This document shows positions 1 to 10,793 of a stretch of 16,677 nt of DNA, one piece after another. Numbering within the stretch: the first letter of the stretch is position 1; each line of letters opens with the position of its first letter. Made by a program: the position numbers and the translations under genes. The notes under the pieces are model-generated. The model had not been told where the DNA came from. It was given only the letters and a program-made list of their open reading frames with translations, and made no database searches. The stretch comes from Dunaliella salina (Eukaryota; Chlorophyta; Chlorophyceae; Chlamydomonadales; Dunaliellaceae), in contig MU069630.1 in the NCBI GenBank assembly GCA_002284615.2, forward strand, positions 342,476 to 359,152. The letters are read 5' to 3'.

Positions 1-26
1 ACACACACACACACACACACACACAT
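1..26. repeat. (AC)n microsatellite at window edge
   Basis: An uninterrupted AC dinucleotide run that begins at the window boundary, so its full length is unknown. It is one of several CA/TG tracts in the window (others at 11176, 12647, 12930 and 13650). Confidence 0.97.
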
Positions 27-130
27 CAACCTCAACTCATGCGCAGGACAACATGTCACGAGATCGCCTGATTGGCATCGCTATCGCCATGTCGGGCATT
101 GCTTGGTACACAAAGCTACTGACCAGCCCA

Positions 131-306
131 CAGCAGCAGAGCACGCCTCCAGTGGTCAAATCGCTGAATGGCGTCAGCAGTGGCAATGGCGCAAGCGGCA
201 AGCCTTGAATGGGGTTGCCACGCAGCAGCAGGGCACGCCCCCAATAGTCGAGTCCCCGAATAGCATCAATGGTGGCAACGGCGCAAGCGGCAAGCCTTGA
301 ATGGGG
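131..306. repeat. 92-bp tandem duplication, two copies
   Basis: Two head-to-tail copies start at 131 and 223 with the shared beginning CAGCAGCAG(A/G)GCACGCC. Both end in the shared block GGCGCAAGCGGCAAGCCTTG followed by AATGGGG. The centres are diverged and the ends almost identical. 92 is not a multiple of 3, so the copies are not read in the same frame. I see no sign that it is coding. Confidence 0.85.
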
Positions 307-308
307 TC

Positions 309-1640
309 GGGCAAGGTGAAGGGTGAAGGGCAGTGTACAAGTCTTTTTGCGAGGGGAGGACAAAAGAGAATGGGGGGGTTGGCAGGCGGAGGTTGTAAGG
401 CAGTTGGGCAGTACTCAGCAAAAAGCAATGAAGCATTTTGACAGACAGGTCCCATTCCGATTTCACCACTGGTGTCAGGGTGTGACCATGCTTCGTTTGC
501 GCCAGGCATTGAAACTGAGCACACTTTGCAGTGTGCAGGGGTCCTCTGGATGCAAGCCTGTGACTCTCGGGGGCTTTTTCGTGAGGGTGGGGCAAAGGGC
601 AGGCCCGGAATGGGATAGGGGTTGGCAGACGGAGGCTGCAGAGAGCTGTCCTGGTCTTTTTCCATGAGACTGGTGTGATGAGTCCCACCAGGCAATGGCT
701 GGTTAGGCTTTTTCCATTAGGCTGGTATAAAAAGTCTTGCAAGGCGAGGGGCTTGTACAGTTTTTCAGTTCATGAGGGAGCCGAGCAGCCAGAATTTATG
801 GCTTAAGGCTGAGGTTCCGTTGTCAAGACCCGCAGGGTGAACACAGGGGTACACCAGGTTTTGCCCGCCTTTCCATTTGAGGCATTGACGTTGGTGGGAT
901 TCACAGTGAGTGCCAGCGCTGACTGTTGGGTCTTTTTTTAGTGCTTGCTGGCCTTGTTCCGCGTAGACTTTTGCTCTTACTTTTCGAGGCATTGAGGTTT
1001 GGCTGCAGCTCTGTGCTCATTGGGAAGCATGCTGTCCACATGGGGCGGAGCGCCATCGTGCGCGCATGCTGCTACGTCTGTTGGTGCGCAGCAGAGCCCA
1101 TGTGCTGCTGCGTCTCTGGAAATCGTGCTGTTGTGGCATTGATGACCGTCTCTTCTCAAATTTTTAACAAATTATCATTTTCAGGTTTAAGCCTTAGAGT
1201 AGGGCAGCAGGCATACAAGCTGTTATGCACACACAGGTGGCAGCCTGGTGTGGTGCACCTTGAGCAGCATGCCTTTGAGAGGGGTGGCAGGCAGATGGGC
1301 TGCTTAAGTACTGGCAGGTCCCCCAGGGTGCCTGCAGAGCCTGAAATGTCTTTCCTTCACGCATGCAGCTGCCTTTTGGCTGATTTGGTCTTCTTTTCTA
1401 CCCGTTTCTTGGCAGCATAGACATTTGAATCTACAAATAAGCTGCTGACCGTCTGTTGCTAGGTGTTGCAAATGTCCTTTCCCATATTGCACACAAAGGC
1501 CTGCACGCAGTGGCTGAGTTCTTGTGTACAAACCTGCCCCCAAAGTGCATGGCAAGGAATACATAGTGACAAGGGCGGCAGGGTTTAGGGTCTTGTTAGC
1601 ATGGAGGTTGACATACATAGGATTCATATGGTCTTCAATT
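309..1640. other. No supportable gene; degenerate local repeats
   Basis: Overlapping open frames occur on both strands, especially minus 174-742, but none has a recognisable domain or a convincing splice context. Diverged repeats probably inflate the open frames. A GGGTTGGCAG(A/G)CGGAGG block occurs near 374 and again near 619. A CTTTTTCCAT block occurs at 656 and 708, 52 bp apart. The minus frame at 1304-1627 is cysteine-containing but has no ordered zinc-binding pattern. Confidence 0.5.
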
Positions 1641-2520
1641 GGGCCTGGTTGATGAAGTGTCTACGAGAGTGGGAGTGTCGCGTATACAAGAAAAAGAAAG
1701 GAAAGAAAAGAAAAGTAGGCAGAAAAACCCTACACTGATTAAGGAAAAGGGGCCACATCGGTGCACAGATAGTATGAACCCTCACCACAAAGTTCAGACT
1801 GAATGAAGTACGGCAGGCAGAGAAGGAAGACAGGTCCAGCAACCAGAGAGCAAGATGATAGAAGAAAGACTAGACTTCAAGGCTTACAGGATTACGGGGA
1901 AGAAGCCATCAGTCCAAGCGCTAGACTGCTAGGCTACAAATTAAAATTGCAAATTGAGTCAAAGAAAGTAAAGCCAGGCTTCGTTGTTGTGAGTGTTGCT
2001 TTTCATATAGATGGAATTATGAGAATCAATAATGTAGAGGATCAGTAGTGAAGAGTACTTTTTTTGTCGCGCGAGACATCGATGGTACAGAACAACACAG
2101 TAGATTAACAGAAAAAAAAAGAGGAGTGAAAGCTGCCATGCTGTGTCAGGGAGGCCAGAAGTACAATAGGCAGACGGGTAAAATTGAGGAGGAGCGCAAA
2201 TACAACGAGAGGGTCAAATGTATCAAGTACAGATGGCACTCCCTTTGTTCTTTTATTTCACCTCGGAGAAAAAAGCACAGCAGATCCAAGAAGGTATCAT
2301 TCATAGTTCTTCGAGTTCTTGTTTTTTTCAGAGTTTTGGTTAATCACTCTGTTACTGCAGCAGCGTCTCGCTGCCTGCTGGATGAGCTTCGCAATATGTG
2401 TAATTTGATCGTTGACATATGTATCAGTGCGTGCTTTGGAACTGCCAGTGGTGCCTTGCACCAAGGAGATTGCTCATACAGGGGTGCTCATAGCATCGCG
2501 CTATTGAAACAAGAGTAATT
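1641..2520. other. Purine-rich, AT-richer stretch without a supported gene
   Basis: There is an A/G-rich run around 1690-1720 and more A-rich patches to about 2300. A plus-strand frame of 156 codons (2048-2518) is open, but it is Lys/Arg-rich simply because the DNA is purine-rich. It shows no domain, no signal peptide and no splice structure. I do not call it a gene. Confidence 0.45.
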
Positions 2521-3960
2521 CCCACAGCCAGGTTCTACAGACATGTGCTTCTAGTAACCCTCAAGGTCCCCATTAGCCTGTCTTGGCTCATATCTTGTGG
2601 TGGAGCGGACTCACGGCTCTTAATGAGCCAATGTGTCTCTTTTATCTTAATTGATGTAGGGAGAGTTTCTTTGCCTGCATAAGGGTTACAAGGGTTACAA
2701 GGAGTTGGCCTACAGCCCGAGAATCTGGCTGATCGGCTGCTGGTGAAACATTCTCAACCAGCATCAAAAATTGAAAGCAATTCCGACAAAATTTTCGAAA
2801 ACCTGCACGAGTCTTGATTCAGAAAAGCATTGACTTCCAGATCAGTTAAACAATGGAACCTCTCCAAAAAGGGAATAAAGTCAGTGCATAACTTTTCTTT
2901 TCTTTCAGGGGAAGCACCCCATGTTTAGAGCTATGAATGTACAGTGCGAGTGATAGCTGAAAAACTTGAGTTCCAGACGTGAACCGCCTCTGGCTTGCGT
3001 AGGGTTTTCAGTTTTTTAACAAGCAGAGTTGGCGCTGTCAGCTATCCAACCAAGAAAATCCATACCCAGCAGCTGCGCACAGGCAGTCTAGGCTGCTGAG
3101 CACATTTCAAGCCTGCATGAGCGATCGATTGGGCATTTGCAGCTGCTGACCGCAAATAGGAGCCCATGGAACAGCCCTCAGAGCCCACAGTTTTACCAAC
3201 GAATTAGTGAACGCCATCAGCTCGCCCCACACCCCACGCCATACAAGAATACAGGTTTACAAAAAGTGCAGTTGAACCTGAAATTCCCTCTTTAGGGGCA
3301 ATGACGAATTTCAAATCATCTCACATGAGAGGTAACCTTTCTGGGTACTGCACCCTGCTCCTGTTTGTGTTCAACTCTGTGTTTTCACTGATACAGATGA
3401 GATTCTTAAAGCTAGGGTGTGTGTGAGGAAGCAGTTTCCTGCAGCTACCGCACTCGGACACTTGGGCAAAAAATTTATGGAGGTCCGAAACCAAACTCCC
3501 TGGACTTGCCTGAAACTTGGCCTGATGGGTAAATGGGGTGTTTTAAAAACAACTGCACACTTAGTTTTCTGAAATTCTCTGGTGTTGGGTATTGCAGCCA
3601 TGTCGCCCAGCAAACACGGGAAGAGGTTGTGTAAGAGGATATTGCCACAGATACGCCAGCAAGGATGCAGCTTGCATGCCCAGCGGAACAAATCCCTTCA
3701 GACTGCCCATCGCGATGGCCTTGCACACAGGGGTTAGAGACCAATCTTCACCAGTAAAAAATTAATATCCGAACAAAAAAGAATTAAATTGCAGGTTTTG
3801 GGGTATTGGGGTCCCTATGATGTGAGATTTGTCATCGCCCCAACCCCTTGCCGTATGAATTCGTAAAATCCCGCAAAATACGCATTTCCATCCCCTAAAA
3901 CATTTATTTAAGCTTCAAGATTGGAGTGCTGCCACCTCCGCTGATCATGTCATTCGAGCC
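2521..3960. other. Long stretch with nothing recognisable
   Basis: From 2519 to 3370 there is not even a 60-codon frame. At about 2685-2700 the phrase AAGGGTTAC is repeated twice in tandem. Two overlapping minus frames at 3371-3744 have no recognisable motif. It is probably intergenic or intronic. Confidence 0.5.
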
Positions 3961-6185
3961 TGGTGATCGCGTGGCGTGGAACTGGCATGTACCTGATTGA
4001 ATCGAAAGCTTGTGTTCATTTTAAATGTACAGGAAGCACATGTGTTTATAAGACGTGCATGTGTTTACAAGACATGGATAGTAGGCGGCTCAAACTTTCG
4101 AGGAACGAGCCGGGGCGTTTGCACCTGCTCTTGTGTGCCCAGGGGTTCTGCACATGCTGAGGGAGTTGCAGCAGAGGTGCACCCGGAGCCTGTGCGCAAA
4201 GAGATCCATGGCAAAACCATAAGGCAAGTTTTCTAACCTAAGAAAAAGCCGATCTTGAATTGGAGACAAAAAAAACGTAGTGAGATGGTTCGATCCTCTG
4301 CGACATCCATTTGGATGCTGGTGCTTTCATTATCTCCAGCAATGCCATTTCCAGAGGGGTCAGCTGAGGCCTAAAATTGCCCTTTTTTTTGCATGCCTGC
4401 ATGGTGTGCCTGCTTGATTTGAAACTTGGCTTCCTCTTTCTTTAGTGCTGACGTTTGTTAATAACCAGTTGGAGCACATTTGCCTAATTTGCCACAGCAT
4501 GAACCCTAGTTTCCACCACCAAAACTCCATATCTAACCAACCACTGCACCGAATTGGACGATTGTTTAGTTGTATGGAGCAAAAAAAATCTATGCAAAAA
4601 ATGGAGTGAGAAAACCCAGTGGTTGGTGTTCTGTTGGGCCATTTCAGCCAATTTCTCCTGAAAGTACCAAATTAGAATTTACGTGCCCCATGTGAGCTAT
4701 ATAGCCTAGTCTGACAAATGCTCAGGTAGCTTGTAACGCCAGCTAGACTTCAGAGCTAAAGTTGCCCCAATGAGATGAAGTGACTGTGTTTGGGCACATG
4801 CTCAGCTGACCCCCTCTGGCGATTTCCATCAGTCTGGGAGTGCAGTGCGCTTCTCTGGAGCCTCCACCTTGCCTTGGCTACCGTAACAGAAGGACTCCTA
4901 GCCTCTCCTACAAATGACCATGTAACCCACGCCTGTACCATGTACGCCCTGAAAGCATGCTTTGTCAAAAAATGCCATAAAAGGGTGCCTGCCCCCTGGC
5001 GCATGGGTGGCATCAAGCAATGACTGTTTTAGTTGAGACAATTTGAATTTGCTACATGGATGTCTCCTCACCTCCTTGCACTTTTTTGCACTGTGCAGCC
5101 GGAGGGGCTCCCCTGAAAACCCTGCAGTCTACGTTGAGCGGCCAGGTCAGACGGCGGAAAAGATCAGGGCAAACAAGCATGTCATTCCTTAGCGTACCCT
5201 TAGGCAGTGTGTAAGATCACCCTCAGGCGGTGTGAAACCTAAGCGTACCCTCAGGGCTTTTGAATGACAAGCATGGCATTTCTGAGCAAATCTTTGTACC
5301 AAACATGATTACAAACATTCTGTCCTTAAGCATCGAGCACCAGAACGCGCAGGCTTGTTGCTGCATGCCAAAACTGTAACCATGTGTAAAAAGCCTCAGG
5401 CGCATTGCAGCAAACATTTTCAATAACTTTTTGCAGCACACAGAATGTGTGTGCACCACCTCCCTGGATTTGACACTGGTTCTCCTTGTTCTTCTAGAAG
5501 CCAAATGAATGCCTCTCAGTGTCAAGACACAGGCATTTCTATGGAAGACATGTTGAAATGCTTGCCTTTGCAGGTCAGAAAAATCCCACGCCAGTGTTGA
5601 AGAAGGCGTCTGAGCTGCACAAACTCCAAGACAGAGAGGTGCGCGCCATGTTTTGACTCCAATTTGAATGTCGAGATGGTGTAGCGTGCAGACTGATTTG
5701 ATGTGCACCTGGAGTTTTCTAATAAGTGCATTTTATAAGCGATAAATGCAAGGGGCACTGAGTGGATATCCTTGTTGAAAGTTTTAATTGGCACTGCCTT
5801 ATCTTGATAAGGTTCTTCATCCGTGCCCTTATATCATTGGAATCATTGGATTGATTGGTTTCCCATCATCTCTTCGACGTTCAGGCATTGTTTGCGTGAC
5901 ACACGTTAGACAAAGCACGCCATTTTTGATGATAATAAGAGCATCAGCGATTCCTTCGCTGTCAGAATTGCGATGTGAGCTGACAGCAACAAAAGCACTT
6001 ATAAGCACATTGCACACACAGAGGTAGAGGAGCTCGGGTCGGTGAGCAGGAACATCTCCTCATCTGTGAGTGAAGAGCACTATATGCAGGATATGTTGAA
6101 CACAGTTGCCAAATGCATACATTACAATGTTTCTGAAGCTCCCGCTGGACTCATGTGTATTCACTGCCATGATGTTGATAATGAA
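3961..6185. other. No supported gene; one GC-richer island near 4100-4220
   Basis: The island at about 4100-4220 is open in two plus frames. One reads GVLHMLRELQQRCTRSLCAK before a stop; the other ends EIHGKTIRQVF. It could be an exon remnant but nothing fixes strand or frame. A minus frame of 161 codons (5223-5708) lacks motifs. Around 5190-5260 the phrase AGCGTACCCT(T/C)AGG occurs twice with a related CACCCTCAGG between, a small degenerate repeat. Confidence 0.4.

Positions 6186-6217
<32 letters not shown>
6186..6217. repeat. (GAT)n trinucleotide microsatellite
   Basis: About 10.7 perfect GAT copies. Translated, it gives poly-Asp or poly-Met on the plus strand and poly-Ile on the minus strand, which explains the short overlapping open frames here. 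I see no flanking coding evidence. Confidence 0.97.
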
Positions 6218-6764
6218 CACCCATTTGCCTGGTGTTTTGTGGACTGTGCTCTAATCTGTACTCTGAGTCTTGGGTATACATATGTCTTTAAACACCGGTG
6301 TTTTTACCATTGGTGATGCTTGCATGCAAAGAAACCTTTTCTTGGTTCATGCTCTTTGGTTTCCTTCTCTGCATAATCATTCTACATTCCCAAACGCCTT
6401 GCATCTTTATACCACCATCAAAAAAGTTTCTGCCAGATGTGCAAAGCATTTAGAAGGAACGTACTCCATGCTGATCATTATATTCGTTGCAATCCAGATA
6501 TGGTGTACATATGTCCTTACATGTAGGAAATCCCATCTACACAAAAAGTAGATACTGCACGTCAGCGACGACTGTCACAAGGGGAGCAACATAAATGAGA
6601 CCTAGAAAGTAAATAAATACTGGACAGGCGTGAGTGCAACCCTTTGTTACAAAAAGGCTTGCTTGCATGGTGAATGCTCTTGTTGGAAGCCAACATAAGC
6701 CTGTTTGCTTCATCTGCCAATTTTGTTGACACGCAAAATAAGTGTCCTTTTTCCTATATTAACT
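6218..6764. other. AT-rich noncoding stretch, nothing seen
   Basis: Several short open frames on the plus strand without motifs. No repeat or RNA gene noticed. Confidence 0.4.
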
Positions 6765-6820
6765 CTCACCTTTTTGGCTGAAATGCTTCCTTTTATGTTT
6801 ACCCTCACCTTTTTGGCTGA
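6765..6820. repeat. 39-bp direct repeat (1.4 copies)
   Basis: The phrase CTCACCTTTTTGGCTGA starts at 6765 and again at 6804. On the minus strand the 39-bp period (13 codons) gives SAKKVRVNI twice in a 61-codon open frame (6710-6895). The frame has no other recognisable feature, so I treat this as a DNA repeat rather than a gene. Confidence 0.8.
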
Positions 6821-7044
6821 CATATCCTCTGGAAAAAGGAAGGTTCCAAAGTAATAGTAAAAATCTATCCTGAACAGCAACCAGTGTGCATTCAAGAAAG
6901 ACCCAACAGTCAGCGCTGAAACTAAAAGGGAGTCTCACCAACTAAAAGCACAGCAAGGAGCAACCGAGCTAATGCGGGTCCAGCGGGGTGTCAGCCATCC
7001 GTCCAGGTGTGCACCTGGCTCTCCTGCAGCCGGTTCCATAACCT

Positions 7045-7056
7045 CCCCCCCCCCCC
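7045..7056. repeat. Poly-C run (12 C)
   Basis: A homopolymer of 12 C just beyond the 3' end of the minus-strand nuclease-like relic. It is prone to sequencing and replication slippage. Confidence 0.95.
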
Positions 7057-7071
7057 TTGATCCCCCATTGC

Positions 7072-7736
7072 TTAAGTTGCTGAATTGGATGGCATGTTTG
7101 GTGTTGTCAATTTTTGTGTAGGTTTGGCAGCATGAAGTGGAGTTTGGTTGCAGTCTTCTGGGCCCTTTCTTTGATTAAGCAAGGGTTACAGAGGGGGGCA
7201 ATAGTGTAGGGGTTGTAGATAGTTCCGGCAACTCCATGAGGATGGTGCATGAAGTATCTCTATTATTGCATTAGGAACCTTGGAGGGTTTTGTGCGTAAG
7301 TTCTTAAGTCCTCAATAGATTTTTTTGTGTTGGTTTTGTGCAGTCAGGAGAGTTTGTTCTTGATAGTGTTTGTATGTTGGTTTTGTGCAGTCAGGAGCTC
7401 TCGAGAATTTGTTCAGGTTTGGTGTCAGAGCAAAATCTCAGCTCAATCAGGTGTGTGTCTCTCTCTGTCTCTGGGATTTATTTGCCGTGAGTGATGTGTG
7501 GAGTCTCTGCCTTCCAGGGGTGAAACAATGATGCTATCAGGGCGACTGAGTTGCGTGTTTGGTGGCTGCCCGGATGGGAAAATCCAATGTGAAATGTTTC
7601 TTTGGTCATCATCAGGAATTTCCATATCCAGGGTGCAAAGCCTTATCGTACTGCGTGCATCCATAGAAACAAAGTAGGGTCCAAAGTTTCCTTTGCTGGT
7701 TGCTTCATCACAATGCTTAGTGCTTGATGATGACAA
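7072..7736 (-). pseudogene. Frameshifted PD-(D/E)xK-like nuclease ORF, retroelement remnant
   Basis: Three reading frames together look like one broken protein. Frame 1 (7443-7736) reads EATSKGNFGPYFVSMDA near its start, then a short acidic part, HWIFPSGQPP, and SRPDSIIV before a stop. A one-base shift continues as HLIELRFCSDTKPEQILESS (7391 to about 7458) up to TGA. A third stretch (about 7134-7238) reads HGVAGTIYNPYTIAPLCN. A fourth short open piece runs to TAA at 7072. The RPD...IEL(R) order with hydrophobic strand residues matches the PD-(D/E)xK nuclease core (Asp, then Glu-x-Lys, here Arg). From memory, similar SKGNFGPYF...PD...E(I/L)(K/R) proteins are common in green-algal genomes as transposon-linked ORFs; I could not check this. 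A 47-bp duplication (7328-7397) adds to the damage. It is non-functional as written. The 5' end is uncertain because no credible ATG lies at 7736. Confidence 0.55.
7328..7397. repeat. 47-bp direct duplication inside the nuclease-like relic
   Basis: An identical 23-bp block beginning TGTTGGTTTTGTGCAGTCAG lies at 7328-7350 and 7375-7397, and partly similar sequence follows each copy. It interrupts the relic between its second and third open pieces, consistent with decay after insertion. Confidence 0.85.
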
Positions 7737-7788
7737 TTTATTTATGTTTTATTTGTGATTTATTTATTATCTATTTATGACTTATCGA
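7737..7788. other. AT-rich TTTATTTA tract
   Basis: A run of TTTATTTATG and TTATTTATTATC phrases lies directly upstream (minus-strand sense) of the nuclease-like relic. It could be part of the mobile element's flank or simple low-complexity DNA. No gene is present. Confidence 0.5.
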
Positions 7789-7992
7789 TGTACGTGGGTG
7801 CATTTGAGTAGGGTATGGCAGATGTTATCATGTGCACCACAAAGGGGGCAGAGAATAGGCCCAGGGTGGCCACTGGAGTGTGTGGCATGCTTGCCATTGT
7901 AGAGGGTGTCTGTTCGATATTTCATAACATTTCTCTGTTCTTAAAGTGCAACAGCACATATGGTATATGCCAGAGCTGATCTTGAAATAAAT

Positions 7993-8021
7993 AATTTAGT
8001 TGAATTGACTTCAACTAAATT
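7993..8021. repeat. Perfect 12-bp inverted repeat, 5-base loop
   Basis: The arms AATTTAGTTGAA (7993-8004) and TTCAACTAAATT (8010-8021) are exact reverse complements around TTGAC. They could form a hairpin in RNA or a cruciform in DNA. The function is unknown. It lies just upstream of a GC-richer island. Confidence 0.9.
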
Positions 8022-8036
8022 GACTCCTTCGCGTGT

Positions 8037-8378
8037 GTGCCCACCAGCAAAAACTTGAGAGTTATTAGCTCCAGCAACTTCGCGGAGCCCAGCAGCTCCT
8101 CCCTGGCGCCCATCATGGCAGCCCGTGGTGTCAATGTTGATGATGACAACCCCAGGCATCGGCCAGGACAAACAGCGGGCGCAGAGGTGGCCTATCGGGG
8201 CCAGGCCAGGCCTCCGTGCTTATGCGTGCTTGTCCGTGCGATGAAAGTCCGACAAGTAGCAGGGGTCCTCTCGACAACCCAAAACCACTTGCAATATTAC
8301 CAGCAGGCTGCCCAAACACTGCTGCTGCAGTTTGGGCCTGAGCAGGGTCCCTCAAAAAATGGCCATTCCCAGGGGTGA
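8037..8378. other. Possible exon island, strand undetermined
   Basis: This GC-richer stretch is open on both strands. Plus strand: ISSSNFAEPSSSSLAPIMAA, later LQYYQQAAQTLLLQFGPEQG, ending in a stop at 8376-8378. Minus strand: GQPAGNIASGFGLSRGPLLL (frame 8131-8382) and GVVIINIDTTGCHDGRQGGA (frame 7941-8171). A possible plus acceptor is the CACCAG ending at 8046. A possible plus donor, CAG|GTATGG, lies after the stop and does not rescue the frame. No domain is recognised, and the strand cannot be chosen without a transcript or a homolog. Confidence 0.25.
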
Positions 8379-8390
8379 CCAAGAAGTGCA

Positions 8391-10428
8391 GGTATGGGGC
8401 ACAACTGATACTCCTTAATTACTACAATATTAATAGAGGAACATCTATTGCCTTAAAATATGCACTGGTCTGCCCAAATGAGAGAAATGCCTGTTTTTGA
8501 TGCACAGAGCTCCACTTGAGCCACATCCAGATGCCACCAACATGCCATACAAGACCACTGACCTAAAGAAGCAACCCCCCCTACTCAGAAGTGGGTTTTA
8601 AAGTGTCCGGCAGTACATCACCCAAATTTGGCATAGGTTGTGGCACCTGACTATTAGCCTGAAATGCACATGGTGTTCGTTCACATGAAGTTCATGAGGT
8701 TTCCTCGTGCGGTTAGATCTTGCTGTCATTTTAAGGGTAAACAAAGCAGCAGCTGGTCCTCTCGAACCTTCTCTTCTGTTGAAGGTCACGAGGGAAAAAG
8801 GAACTAGTTCTGTTTGAGACATGTGTATGGAAATGGAATCCACAAGCTACAGGAAAGACACCCCCCTGCGTGACAGATGTTTTTGCAAGCAAACACATGG
8901 TGAAGAACATATTCTTTCGTGCACATTGAGTTTTGCTTTTGCAGCAGTGCAGAAGGAAAGGCATTGCATAGGCTTTCCTCTTTCCCTCAATAATTTCTTT
9001 TCAAGTCAGCCAGGAGGGTAGAAAAATATTTCTTCTGGACGTCATGTGTAAACTCTGGGCTGGACCCTCCTCGGGGATTACCCGACCCAAAAACTTCCCC
9101 TCCAGTGCCCCTACTCGGACAAATAAGGTACCAACCTGCTCCTCTTGAATACTCTGCATCCATTTGCATCCTCACCAGACCATGAAAGTGAGTTGCTGCA
9201 GGGTAATGGGACAAAAATTGAGCAGCGGACGCTTGTGCAGCCTGCCCTTCCAGCCACCCACAACTGACTTGCAACTTCATGAAGTGCCCTCCTGCCTTCA
9301 CCTTGCAGTCATTCGTTGTACATTGCCACTATCCTTGAAGTTTAATAAATTGGTTTGCCCCATGTCTGCCTCCACATCCCTCAACAGTTGACATTTCTAT
9401 ACGCATTTTTTGAAGACTTGTCTAGTTCCAGGTCTTTGTTTCCGCTCAGCTGCCCTCGTAGGCAGATATAGCGATGCAACCTTGCCTTAACCTACATCCC
9501 TTGCTGCCCACACTCTCACACGCTTGGCACTGACTCCCGGCCATGTACACAGACCCCCCCTTTCACCCAATTCGCACTGAGAGGGTGCAAACCAACAGTT
9601 TTAAACTGAAATCCCAGGAGTCTGGGGATGTATTTGGATTGCTGTAGAAGTGGCTCAGAAAAATTCTGGAGGGGGGTCCCCAAAAAGCCATCCTGAAGTT
9701 ACCACGAACTCTACCCTTCTGAGCCAGCAGTACACAAAGATTTGTGTCTCAGCTGACAGACTTGATTCTTTCTGGCCGAGATCAGCAACTAGCTGATCTG
9801 CCAGCTTCCTGAGATAGCAGTGATCTTGGAAAGGAGTCCTGTGGCATGTCAACTCCACAGCTAAAGGAAATTTGGACGAACAGAGATATCGTTACAAGAG
9901 AAAGCAAAATTACAAAATGCAAAATTGAAGAAAGAAGACGTTCCAATGAGTCAATTTCAAGCACCTCTGCCTGCTTTCTTCTCCTAGATCCAGATCCCTT
10001 ACCTCAACAGGCAGAGAAAGAGCCATTTATCGTTTGGCAAAAGGAAGCAATAAAGGCCAAAAGCAAACATATTACAGGCAAATGTAAGTACATACACATG
10101 GAACAAAGTTGCAAGCCATTGCACATGCATCACTCACATGTTGCAGCAAAGGCTGAACATGTGCTTGCCAAAAATTGGCTGCAACACGACGTACATAAGA
10201 ATAATAAAATTGCTGTTTTCTGTTATCCAAAATCACGGAACGGATGTCCAATCCACTCCCATAGGATATGCATGCCAACAACAACCAGGGGCCTTTCTGT
10301 TCCTTTTTCAAATCCATACTGAGCAGTACAATTCTCTGCCCAGAGGGGAATGCCTCTGCACCAACCCCCATATCACCCATTTGTCGTACATGCAACAGGA
10401 AAAAAAGGAGGCAATCTTCAGAGGTGCT
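8391..10428. other. No supported gene
   Basis: Numerous short frames on both strands, including a plus frame of 158 codons at 9846-10322 and a minus frame of 67 codons at 9655-9858. None has a recognisable motif, codon bias or splice context I can defend. No repeat of note. It is probably intergenic or intronic. Confidence 0.4.
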
Positions 10429-10664
10429 CGGGTCAAAACAAACATGTCAAAAGCCCCCAACGGTGCTATGCTTAGAACGGTGCGCCGGGCTTCAGATGTA
10501 ACGTCATTGGCAACAAGTTCAACCAGTTCTGGTTGCATCACTGTGCCGCACCTTGCCAGTCTGAGCCAACAAGCAAGAGAAAACTCAATACCCAACTCTG
10601 TTGCCGAAGCTAGACGGAGGTGTGCAACACTTCAGCAATTCAATGGAAGCTTGTCCTGCTGAGC
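10429..10664. other. Possible exon island, strand undetermined
   Basis: On the plus strand, after a possible acceptor CTTCAG (ending about 10421), the frame reads GARVKTNMSKAPNGAMLRTV, continues through a Ser/Thr-rich part, and ends FNGSLSC with TGA at 10660-10662. On the minus strand the same DNA reads MQPELVELVANDVTSEARRT followed by APLGAFDMFVLTRAPLKIAS, a plausible folded-protein pattern, after a possible acceptor GGCACAG. Both cannot be real. I recognise neither product. Confidence 0.25.
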
Positions 10665-10793
10665 CATTCTGGACACGAGTCCAGAGGAGGCTGAGGTAGC
10701 CTGTAGAAATCCCTCCTCAATTCAAGACCACAAAGACAGGCGAACGCCTCCCTGCATGTTTCCCAGGCTCCTACTAGATTGCACGAGAGCACT

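Noticed and set aside
1581..1590. GGGTTTAGGG, resembling a plant/algal telomere repeat
   Set aside because: A single occurrence of TTTAGGG; no array.
1304..1627. Cys-containing minus frame (FKCLCCQETGRKE) resembling the C-terminal zinc region of piggyBac-type transposases
   Set aside because: The ordered C-x2-C pairs and the His ligands are missing, and there is no DDE domain upstream.
2048..2518. 156-codon plus-strand open frame
   Set aside because: The Lys/Arg-rich composition follows from purine-rich DNA. No domain, no splice context, no homolog recognised.
4287..4296. GGTTCGATCC, a classic tRNA T-loop sequence
   Set aside because: The flanking 5-base stem pairs imperfectly, and no A-box, anticodon arm or acceptor stem can be built upstream.
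5223..5708. 161-codon minus-strand open frame
   Set aside because: No motif or composition bias. This length is plausible by chance over six frames of 16.7 kb.
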